From contig NC_009362.1 of the NCBI RefSeq assembly GCF_000092065.1, positions 310,001 through 374,000 of the forward strand: DNA of 64,000 bases, in the 5' to 3' direction. The translations under genes and the position numbers were made by a program. Origin of the DNA: Ostreococcus lucimarinus CCE9901 (taxonomy: Eukaryota; Chlorophyta; Mamiellophyceae; Mamiellales; Bathycoccaceae). How positions within the stretch are numbered: position 1 is the first letter of the stretch; each line of letters opens with the position of its first letter. The notes beneath the pieces were generated by a model. That model had not been told where the DNA came from. It saw only the letters and a list, made by a program, of their open reading frames with translations, and searched no databases. Positions 1 to 8,514 of the stretch are shown here, piece after piece.

Positions 1-955
1 CTTCGCGACGCAGGGAGCGTGTTTCCGGGAGAATTGTCGATACGCGCACGACGCGGCGGAGGGCGCGGCGGTGCCGACGCAGACGACGCAACCGGTTTGC
101 AGAGACTATCAAAACGGTCGATGCTTCCGAGCTTCGTGCAGGTTTTATCACGGTTCCAACGCTGAGCAAGTAGCGGTGCAGCTTGGCGCGGGTAATCGAA
201 TGTTCCCTGGATCCATCAACGGCGCGCAAGGGATGTACGGCGCCGCCACTGGCGACTTGTTGCACAACAAGAATCCGCAGTTGCACATGATGAACAGGAC
301 GATGAATCTTCCCATGAACATGGTGGGCAACCCCGATCCCGCGGCTTTGCTTGGCGCCGACGCGAGTACTGCGGCTTTACTCGGAGGCAATTTGAGCTTG
401 GAACAAGCGCTGTTTTTGCAAACGGCGATGGCAAACGGGACGGCGTACGATAATAACGCCGCGCTCACCGCCGTGGCCATGGCAAACGAGATTCTCCGAA
501 GAAACGCCGCTGGACAGCAAGCACCGAACGGTAATTACGATATGAGCTCGATGTACGCGCAGCAAATGGCGACGGTGGTTGCGCAGCAGCAAGCGGCACT
601 CGCACAGCAAATGGCTGCGGCGAATGGTCAATTGACAAACGGCGGCTTCGCCCCTCTCAACAACGGAGAGAAATTGTCGAAAGATGCCGGTGTTGGCGGT
701 GCGTACCAACAAGCAGTTGCAGCAGCGAGCGCAGCGATGAACAATCCATCTGCCCCCGGTGAGCAATTTTCTTGGACTGGGATCGAATACGCCACAAACG
801 GAGTCCACCAACAAAATCAATTTAAGCCAGTCGACTCCATCGCCGCGCTTCCGGATTCATTAGTCGACAATGATCTCTTTGGATTTGTCAACTCGGAAAT
901 GTCAAACGCAGCCGCCGCGTTTGTTCCTGGATCTGCTTTGGGGAACCTCCAATGA
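1..955 (+). CDS. CCCH zinc-finger RNA-binding protein, muscleblind-like (5' partial)
   Basis: The frame is open from base 2, so the 5' end lies outside the window; 317 residues are visible. The end of one finger (CFRENCRYAH) is followed by a complete CX7CX4CX3H finger (C-RDYQNGR-C-FRAS-C-RFY-H). Tandem fingers with this spacing are typical of muscleblind-type RNA-binding proteins, which bind pre-mRNA and regulate splicing. The rest is low-complexity and rich in Ala, Gln, Asn and Met (for example AQQMATVVAQQQAALAQQM), as in disordered tails of RNA-granule proteins. The stop is TGA at 953. The family call is sound; the splicing role is inferred from the family. Confidence 0.8.
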   Translation, partial: FATQGACFRENCRYAHDAAEGAAVPTQTTQPVCRDYQNGRCFRASCRFYHGSNAEQVAVQLGAGNRMFPGSINGAQGMYGAATGDLLHNKNPQLHMMNRTMNLPMNMVGNPDPAALLGADASTAALLGGNLSLEQALFLQTAMANGTAYDNNAALTAVAMANEILRRNAAGQQAPNGNYDMSSMYAQQMATVVAQQQAALAQQMAAANGQLTNGGFAPLNNGEKLSKDAGVGGAYQQAVAAASAAMNNPSAPGEQFSWTGIEYATNGVHQQNQFKPVDSIAALPDSLVDNDLFGFVNSEMSNAAAAFVPGSALGNLQ

Positions 956-1402
956 CACAGCTCGCAGCTGCCGCGCGCTGTTGGATTTATTTTTCTCCGT
1001 GGTCGAGGCACTAACGTTTTGTTTGTGCGTGCACTTTTTGAGAGCCTCGATGACCTTGATACGATGAATTTTTGTGTATATTTAAGAGAAACCGGACTGG
1101 TACTGATACACGGCACTGGATTACATCCATTGTCCGAGTCAGTACGTCGTCCCATGGTTCGCTCGAACCGCCCGCTTCGCTGGCCCGTCGCTCAGCTCAT
1201 TTCCCTTAAAGATTAGTTTCATAGCCCCACTATCACGCGTAGCTCGTTAGTGGTGTCAATACAATTTTGTACAGTTTTGCTCCAAAACGCGGCGCGCGAT
1301 CGATGCATAAAGGCGACGTGTTGAATAAATGTGTTTGGTTATTTCCGAATTGTGGCTAATCTATCGCGCAGAAAGTTGATTCAAGCAAACAAACCTTCCT
1401 CT
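956..1402. other. Convergent 3' intergenic region
   Basis: This 447-base gap separates the stops of the CCCH gene (+) and plastid L1 (-). It is more AT-rich than the genes and should hold both 3' UTRs. I see no RNA gene, repeat or credible ORF in it. Confidence 0.5.
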
Positions 1403-2635
1403 TTAAGCAGACAAGGCGGCGACTTCATCGCGCGCTTGCGGCACATCCACTTGCACGGACGGGCCCATGCTAGACGCAATGTACATGGAGCGCCAGTAGA
1501 CACCCTTAGCACCGACCGGACGGTTCGCGTCAATCGCGCCGACGACGGAGAGAAGGTTCTCCTTCAAGTCGGCGGCGCTGAAGCTGAGCTTACCAAACGG
1601 AACGTGCACGATACCTTGCTTATCCGCGCGGAACTCAACCTTACCCCCCTTGAACTCATTGACAGTCGTCGTGACGTCAGTAGTCACCGTACCCGCCTTT
1701 GGGTTCGGCATGAGACCCTTCGGGCCGAGCTGACGACCGAGCTTGGCCACCTTCGGCATCATATCCGGAGTGGCGACGAGCAAGTCAAAATCCATCATAC
1801 CGCCCGCAATCTCGTCAACCAAGTCATCATCACCCGCAAAGTCGGCACCCGCCGCTTTCGCCGCGGCGATGTTGTCGCCCGCGCACAAAACAGCGACGCG
1901 AACGTTCTTGCCCGTGCCCTTCGGCAACGCCACAGTCGCGCGCAACTGCTGGTCGTTGTACTTCGGGTCGATGTTCAATCGAATGTGCAGCTCGGCCGAT
2001 TCGTCAAACTTGGCCGTGGCCGAGCTCTTCATGAGTTCAATCGCCGCGCTCGCGCCCTGCGTCTCCAGGCGCGGCGGCACGGACTTTTGCGCGGCGCGGA
2101 ATCGCTTAGACTGCTTGGCCTCCTTGGAGCTCAAGCCATCCTTGCGAACCGCGCGCGTCGGCGCCGCCGCCTCTTGTTCGAGCTCAGAAAAGTCCAAACC
2201 CGCGGCGCGCACGACTATTCGTTCGAAAAAAGCAAAACATGCCGTTTAAGGTCAGTCTCTCATCGTCATCACTCGACGCGCGCCCCTCGATCCCCCCCCC
2301 CTCCGCGCTCGCCCCGTCGCGCGCGTCTGGGTTTTCACCCAGTCCAGGTTTAGGGTCTCCACCGACCCATCGTCGCCCGTCCCACCCCTCGCGCGCGCTC
2401 GCGCGCCCTCCCCGCCCCCTCGCGCGCGCGCCGTTCGCGCCGTAAAATTCACCACCACCACCCCTCCCTCGCGCCGTCGCCATCGCGTCGACGCATCGCG
2501 CGTCGCGCCCCTCGTCGTCGCCCCGTCGTCGCGTCGCGTCGCGGTCGCACCTCGCGTCCTCGTCGTCGTCCTCTTCGTCGCCGTCCCTCGCGCGGTCGTC
2601 GCGAGGGCGGAGTACTGCGTCGTGAGCGCGAACAT
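1403..2635 (-). CDS. PRPL1: Plastid 50S ribosomal protein L1 (uL1c)
   Basis: Structural protein of the L1 stalk of the plastid ribosome. Exons are 2551..2635 and 1403..2214, giving 298 residues. Exon 2 carries the uL1 core, including [20 protein letters not shown] and [18 protein letters not shown]. It has no start of its own because a stop lies at 2246-2248. The acceptor (GAACGAATAG, after a T-rich tract and CTGAC at 2251-2255) and the donor GTGCGA at 2550 join in frame to an ATG exon rich in Ala, Thr and Arg that ends ..[13 protein letters not shown], a good transit peptide. The bacterial-type sequence points to plastid rather than cytosolic L1. It is divergent from the FAD synthetase gene, 231 bp away. 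Confidence 0.85.
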
Positions 2636-2866
2636 CGTGCGTCGCGATCGGCGATCGGCGCGGTCGGCGCGTCGTCGAGTGCGGCGTCGGCGCCGTCGCG
2701 CGCGCGCGGAATCGATAACGTGGCGGCCCGTCGAGGGGGACTCGCGCTCGAGTCGGGACCCGTCGTCGAGCCCCAGCCACGTGCGCACAATCCAGGATGG
2801 GGTTTTGTTATTTCGCGACGCCCGCGACGCCGCGCGGCGACCGCGCGCGCGACCGCGACGCGCGCG

Positions 2867-3989
2867 ATGCGCGCCGCGTCGAGGACCGCGCTCGACGCGC
2901 GCGCGCTCGCGACGCGCGCGGCGACGGGACGAGGACGACGACGCGACGCGACGGCGACGGCGAGCGTCGAAAAGATTCCGAGAGGAGGTGCGACGCGCGA
3001 AGACGCGCGCGCGACGCGATGCGAACGCGAGACGCGATGCGAGCGCGGGAAAAAAGGGGACTGACGATGCGACGCGCGCGCGCGAATCGCGCGCAGCGGG
3101 AGCGACGGGAGAGCGGACGCTCGCGGTGTGCCTGGGGAAGTTTGACGCGATGCACCGGGGACACCTCGCGCTCGCCGAGCGGGCGGCGACGAGGGGCGAC
3201 GTCGTCGTGGTGTCGTTTTCGGGGATGGCGGAGACGTTGGGGTGGGAAACGCGGTTGCCGATCACGGCGCCGAGCGATCGATCGCGCGTGTTGGCGATGT
3301 GGAGCGGGACGACGGGCGCGGCGGTGAGCGAGCACGCGTTGGCGTTCGGCGACGTGCGAGAGCTGTCGCCGGAGGCGTTCGTGGAGATGTTGGCGCGAAT
3401 GGGCGTCGGTGCGGTGGTGACTGGGAAAAATTATAGGTTTGGTTACAAAGCGGCGGGAGACGTCGAGGCTTTGAAGAGGTTTGGCGAGGCGAACGGGCTG
3501 ACGGTGGACGTCGTGGATTTGGTGCCGGCGCGGCGACCCTCGTCGGCGGGCCTAGGTGACCAAGTGAGCAGTTCGCGCATCAGAAGCGCGCTGAGCGCCG
3601 GTGATATCGACGAAGTGAACGAAATGTTAGGCCGTGAGCACAGAGTGGTGTGCGATATGACGGGAGAGCGCGCGGCGAACGCGCTTCGAGCCGCCGTCGA
3701 TCGCAACTTGGACGAGATTAACCTCTCGCTCGAATCCGCGGAAAATCAGCCCCCGAGCGACGGCGCGTACTCCGCGCGCGTGTACGTCGATCCAGTTTCT
3801 ACTGACACCGCCGTGTCCCCGCGAACGGTCTCCGTGAAGGTATCTTACGGCCGACTCTCCATCGACCGCGCCGACGTTCCCGAAATCGTGAGCGCCCGCG
3901 AGCGCGTCGCCATCGATTTCATTGCCCGCGAGAGTAAAGTCCACGCTTTCAGCGTCTCCGGTCGCTGGAACCCTAACGATCGAACCTAG
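2867..3989 (+). CDS. RIBF: FAD synthetase (FMN adenylyltransferase), plastid RibF type
   Basis: Transfers AMP from ATP to FMN to make FAD. Exons are 2867..2987 and 3097..3989, giving 337 residues. The intron has donor GTGCGA, branch point CTGAC at 3061 and acceptor GCGCAG, and it switches the frame exactly into the catalytic ORF, which lacks an upstream ATG. Exon 1 encodes an Arg/Ala/Thr-rich transit peptide (MRAASRTALDARALATRAAT). The nucleotidylyl-transferase motif GKFDAMHRGH lies at residues 54-63, and the second motif SSSRIRSAL follows. No riboflavin kinase domain is visible, as in plant plastid RibF proteins and unlike bifunctional bacterial RibF. The plastid location is inferred. Confidence 0.82.
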
Positions 3990-4127
3990 CGGCCCAGCGT
4001 GCGGTTCTTTGAGATTTTAATCCTCGCGCTCGCTCACAATTTGTTCATTCATTCTTTTTTATTCAACATCGTAACGAAACGCCCTTTCGTGTCCCGTCCC
4101 GCACTTTGACACCCGCGGCGCGCCGCC

Positions 4128-6899
4128 ATGACCGCCACCGAAGGTGACGCGGAAGACAATAAAGTCTTCGTCGCCGTGCGCGTGCGTCCGCTGAACGCGA
4201 GCGAGCGCAACGCGAGCGCCAGCGCATGGAACGTCGTGTCGACGAACGCGATTGCGCCGCAGGTGCGTCGAAAGAAAAGAAACGAATCTAACGTCGTGAA
4301 CCGCTGCTTCCGCCGACGTTGCGCCGATGACGCTCGCGCACTCGTATGATGGGTCTCGAGCGTGAGCTACGGCGACGCGCGAGCGCGAAGGCGCGCGATG
4401 AAGACGCGCGATGATGAACGCGCGCTCGGGGGAACCAATCAGAATCTGACAAAGGCGCGCGCGGATGATTTTTACGCACGGCAGGATGGCGCGTCGACGA
4501 CGTACGCGTTCGATCGCGTGTTTGATGAAACGAGCGATAATAGAGCGGTGTACGAGGCGACGACGTCGAAGATAGTGCAGAACGTAATCGGGGGATTTAA
4601 CGGAACGGTGTTCGCGTACGGGCAGACGTCCAGCGGGAAGACGCACACGATGCACGGGACGAAGGAGGAGTTAGGGGTGATACCGCTCGCAGTGCGCGAT
4701 GTGTTTGATGCGGTACGAAGACACGGGAGCGATCGAGAGTTTTTGATTCGAGTGAGTTATTTGGAGATTTACAACGAGAAGATGATGGACTTGTTCGACG
4801 GCGCCGGAGAAGATGAAGAGACGTCAAAGTTGTCAATTCGTGAGGATAAAGAGCGAGGGACGTACGTGATGGGTCTGCGAGAAGAGGTCGTGACGACACC
4901 ATCGCAAGTGCTAGCGCTTCTAGAGCTCGGGACGACGCGCAGGCACGTCGGGGCGACGAATATGAACGCGCACTCGTCTCGTTCGCACACGATTTTCCGA
5001 ATGATCGTCGAGTCAAGGGCGATCAGTGGGGGGATGCAGGGCGGTGCCGACGACGGCGCTGCGGTTTTAGTGTCCACTTTAAACTTGGTCGATCTCGCCG
5101 GGTCCGAGCGCATGTCAAAAACGGGTGCCGAAGGGCAGCGTGCCAAGGAGGGCGCGCACATCAACAAGAGTTTGATGACGCTCGGAGTCGTCATCAACAA
5201 ACTTTCCGAAGGCGTCGAGTCCAAGGGAGGTCATATTCCCTATCGTGATTCAAAGTTGACTCGTATTTTACAGCCTGCGCTTGGTGGGAACTCCAAGACC
5301 GCCATCGTGTGCGCGATGACCCCGGCGGCGTCGCACTGCGAAGAGACGCACTCGACGCTGAAATTCGCCCAGCGCGCCAAACGCGTCGTCAACAAGGCGA
5401 CTAAGAACGAGGTCGCCGCGAATGGTGCCACGAATGCGATGCTGAAACGTCAACAGAAGGAAATAGCCGCGCTTAAAGCGCGTTTGGAAGAGGAAGGGTG
5501 CGCCAAAGTGGACGACAAAGCCATCGAGGCTTTGCGAAGGCGTCTAGCCGAAGCCGACCGTGAGAAGAATCTCATGGCGCTCGCCCTGGAGGACGGGGAA
5601 GAGAAGGCCAAGGAGCGCGAGGCGAAGATTTCCGAGCTCGAGGCAAAAGTAAAGGAGCTCAACGACGCGTTGAACGAAGCAAAGGCGCGAGACGAAGAAG
5701 AAGACCCACACACGGTTGAGGTGCGTTTGAATTCAAAACGCCTTTCGCCGGAACAGCAGTCACTCTCCGCGATGACGCCTGACACCCTTCAAGCCGTGCG
5801 GGCGTTCGAAGCGAAGATTGCGGCACTTGAAAAGGATCGCGATGAGCTAAAGTCCAAGGCGAGCGATCTCGAGCGCTCAGAGAAGCGTCGAGAGGAGCTC
5901 GAGCGTCAACGCCTGGATGCAGTGCGGGACATCGCCTCACTCAAGGAGGAAATCGCCGAAATAACCGCCGCGATGGTGGATAGCGATGGCACGAACGGCG
6001 CCGGGGATGTTCAAATACTTCTTGCACAAGCTAAACGCGCTCGTGCGCGCGCGGAAGACGAGCTTTCGAGTATCAAGGCGGAGTTTTTCGAGGAAAAGTC
6101 CCGGCGCGCCGTCGCCGAGGCGGAGGCCAAGCGTCTCGACGACAAACTTACGTCTTTACTCGAATCACAAAAGGACGGTGGGAATGCAGCGCACAGCAGT
6201 GATGTTGATTCCAAATCGTTGGCTCATTTGGCCCTGCGCAAGCAAGTCGTCAAGCAAAACGAAACCATCTCTTTGCTTGAGGCGCGCGTCAAGGAATCCG
6301 ACCAAATGCTTGACGAAGCCATCAAGGTGTACGAGGAGGAGGTGGCGAAGAACAAGCGGCTGATCGAGGCAGGTGTTGCGACGCAAGGTGATGAAATTCT
6401 AGCCGATCTTAACGCTGATGTCGATACGGACGCCGCCCTCGAAGCTTTAGAGGCGGAGCGACGCGCGAACGATGACTTGACCAAGCGGTGCGCAACGCTG
6501 GAGAAGAAATATTCCGTCGCCAAGGCTGCATTTGCCAAGCTCTCGAGTGAAAAGACAAAGGAAAATGACAACGCCAGCGATAAACTCAAGCGCGAAAACA
6601 AGGAGCTAAAGCGTCAAATGCACAAGCTCACTGAAGTCTACGCCCGACTGCGCGAGAAGTTTGCCGCGGGTGGTGACGCATTCGACAAAGTCAAGGACGC
6701 GACCGAGCTGAAGTACGATCTCCAGGCGCTCGAAAGAAAGCGGCAGATCGAGAAACAAGCACTCTTAGCGAAGATCAAGGAGTTCGAGGACATCGCCGCG
6801 TCGAACGGCCACGTATCTGAGCAAGGATCAGCGAAAAGGGTGAAGCGCGACTCGGGCGTCCCGCTCGCCGACGGCGCGAATCGACACCGAGTCGAGTGA
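4128..6899 (+). CDS. Kinesin, N-terminal motor, kinesin-7/CENP-E-like
   Basis: Microtubule motor. Exons are 4128..4262 and 4485..6899, giving 849 residues. Exon 1 holds the first motor strand (VFVAVRVRPLNASERN). Donor GTGCGT at 4263, branch point CTGAC at 4446 and acceptor CGGCAG at 4484 join in frame to DGASTTYAFDRVF. Motor motifs are the P-loop GQTSSGKTHT (near residue 90), switch I SSRSHTIF and switch II DLAGSERMSKTGAEG. From about residue 385 to 830 the protein is coiled coil, ending in a basic tail (KRVKRDSGVPL). The motor resembles the CENP-E/kinesin-7 group used in mitosis. Subfamily and mitotic role are inferred. Confidence 0.85.
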
Positions 6900-7054
6900 A
6901 GCGCGATAGAAATTGATGATTAATTTGTAATGACTACGAGCGATGATTATTTGATTGGTATCTTGCTGAAACTTCGAGTTCGCGCGCGGCTAGATGGACT
7001 GATGACAAAAATCGAGGTCGAACTACTCACCGCCGGTTTAGTCGTCCGGTGTAC

Positions 7055-7088
7055 ATCTTTCGCAAAGAGGTGGTGTTAAATGAACACC
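7055..7088 (-). promoter_or_regulatory. Histone H2A mRNA 3' stem-loop plus HDE-like element
   Basis: Read on the minus strand, a perfect 6-bp stem GGTGTT/AACACC with loop CATTT (7072-7088) starts 98 nt after the H2A stop. It is followed by ACCTCT and then GCGAAAGAT (7055-7063). The same stem, ACCTCT and GCGAAAGAT recur after H2B. The arrangement is analogous to the histone mRNA stem-loop and downstream element that direct non-polyadenylated 3' ends. Confidence 0.75.
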
Positions 7089-7185
7089 ATGTTTTTTTGT
7101 GAAACACGGCGAGAGCCCGATAATCGTGCCGGGCTTTTTTCGCTATGATCTATTTTTGAAAGCCTAAAGTAACGATTTAAACCGT

Positions 7186-7551
7186 TTACTTCTTGGACTT
7201 CTTCGGCAACAAGACCGAGTGGATGTTCGGGAGAACACCACCGGCCGCGATCGTGACGGTGCCGAGGAGCTTGGAAAGCTCTTCGTCGTTGCGGATCGCG
7301 AGTTGGATGTGGCGCGGCACGATGCGCGACTTCTTGTTGTCGCGGGACGCGTTGCCGGCGAGTTCAAGCACTTCCGCGGCCAAGTATTCGAGCACGGCGG
7401 CCAAGTAGACCGGCGCACCGGCACCGACGCGCGTGGCGTACTTGCCAGCCTTCAAGTAGCGGGCAACACGGCCAACCGGGAATTGCAAGCCCGCCTTGGC
7501 GGATCGGCTCGTCGCCTTCTTGCCAGTCTTTCCTTTACCTCGTCCGGACAT
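7186..7551 (-). CDS. H2A: Histone H2A (canonical)
   Basis: Core nucleosomal histone of 121 residues. The N-tail [20 protein letters not shown] and the fold [20 protein letters not shown] are canonical, and the C-terminus is VLLPKKSKK with no SQEF motif, so it is not H2A.X. It is intronless, divergently paired with H2B across 368 bp, and followed by a histone-type 3' stem-loop. All of this indicates a replication-dependent, S-phase gene. Confidence 0.97.
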   Translation of the reverse strand: MSGRGKGKTGKKATSRSAKAGLQFPVGRVARYLKAGKYATRVGAGAPVYLAAVLEYLAAEVLELAGNASRDNKKSRIVPRHIQLAIRNDEELSKLLGTVTIAAGGVLPNIHSVLLPKKSKK

Positions 7552-7919
7552 CGTGAGTTGTTTGTATTCGCGTGATGGAATGACGCCGGGGCAGACGCCA
7601 ACCGTCGCGACGACGAAAATTTCGCGAAAATCGACTCATCGCCTCACGCGATGTCGCCGTCGCGAGCCAATCAAAACGCGAGTGTACCCGGGGTACATTT
7701 CTAAAACGACCGATCATGATTCAAAATCGTGCGCGCAATTTCTTCATTTACACGTAATCTCGCGATTTGATTGGCTAAAAACGCGAGAGTCACTCCATTT
7801 GACGAGTCATGACCCCTAGATTGTGCACGAAAAATGCGTGAGTCGATTTCGCGAAATCGGCGCTCGTGCGCGCGCGACGACGGCGGCCGGCGTCATTCCA
7901 CGACACGAATACATTCAAA
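7552..7919. promoter_or_regulatory. Bidirectional H2A/H2B promoter with mirrored modules
   Basis: Two modules occur once per gene in inverted orientation. Module A is a palindromic E2F-like TTTCGCGAAA fused to (A)TCGACTCA: 7620..7638 on the plus strand and 7839..7856 on the minus strand, 69 and 64 nt from the two ATGs. Module B is GCCAATCAAAACGCGAG at 7666..7682 and GCCAATCAAATCGCGAG at 7759..7775 (minus), a CCAAT box with a CGCGAG extension. E2F and CCAAT sites are established features of S-phase promoters; factor binding here is inferred. Confidence 0.75.
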
Positions 7920-8258
7920 ATGGCCAAGAAGCCCGCGCAAAAGAAGCCCTCGGGCGCCAAGAAGGTTGGACGCAAGTCCAAGTCCGAAACCTACAAGATC
8001 TACATCTACAAGGTCTTGAAGCAAGTGCACCCGGACACCGGTATCTCCTCCAAGGCGATGTCCATCATGAACTCGTTCATCAACGACATCTTCGAGAAGA
8101 TCGCCACGGAAGCCGCCAAGCTCGCGCGATACAACAAGAAGCCGACGGTCACGTCCCGCGAAATCCAAACCGCGGTCCGATTGATCTTGCCGGGTGAACT
8201 CGCCAAGCACGCCGTCTCCGAAGGCACCAAGGCCGTCACCAAGTTCACCTCCGCGTAA
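7920..8258 (+). CDS. H2B: Histone H2B
   Basis: Core histone of 112 residues. The start is ATG at 7920, giving [15 protein letters not shown]. An upstream in-frame extension was rejected because it runs into the promoter modules. The fold matches H2B ([20 protein letters not shown]-type segment, [33 protein letters not shown]). The Lys-rich tail is short. It is the divergent partner of H2A and has its own 3' stem-loop. Confidence 0.97.
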   Translation: MAKKPAQKKPSGAKKVGRKSKSETYKIYIYKVLKQVHPDTGISSKAMSIMNSFINDIFEKIATEAAKLARYNKKPTVTSREIQTAVRLILPGELAKHAVSEGTKAVTKFTSA

Positions 8259-8351
8259 GCGTTTTGAACTGGGACGTCTGTCACACTTAGAAATCAAAAA
8301 AAACCAAAATCATAGACCGCTTCTCGACCGAGAGTCTGTCTTTAAACATTT

Positions 8352-8384
8352 GGTGTTCATTAACACCACCTCTGAGCGAAAGAT
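8352..8384 (+). promoter_or_regulatory. Histone H2B mRNA 3' stem-loop plus HDE-like element
   Basis: A 6-bp stem GGTGTT/AACACC with loop CATT (8352-8367) starts 94 nt after the H2B stop. It is followed by ACCTCTGA and GCGAAAGAT (8376-8384). It matches the H2A copy in stem, downstream flank and purine-rich motif. Confidence 0.75.
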
Positions 8385-8514
8385 CCGTGCCTACATAAAA
8401 CTAAACCGCTTCACCGCGCCAAAGTAAACAATTTGGCGACGCGTTTGAATTCAAAATATCCGCCCCGAGTCGCGCGCACTGCCCTATGTAAGTGTTACAT
8501 GTCTTCTACGTTGT

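Noticed and set aside
2252-3265. Long Arg-rich minus-strand ORF over the L1/FAD synthetase 5' region
   Set aside because: High-GC DNA gives long open frames; this one crosses a divergent promoter and an intron. Only its segment 2551..2635 is used, as L1 exon 1.
6905-6975. TGATGA and CTGA motifs resembling C/D snoRNA boxes
   Set aside because: The C box lacks the leading purine, there is no terminal stem, and the motifs are short enough to arise by chance.
7113-7140. GC hairpin followed by T6, like a bacterial terminator
   Set aside because: The DNA is eukaryotic nuclear; the hairpin lies between a kinesin 3' end and the H2A 3' UTR with no associated small RNA gene that I can see.
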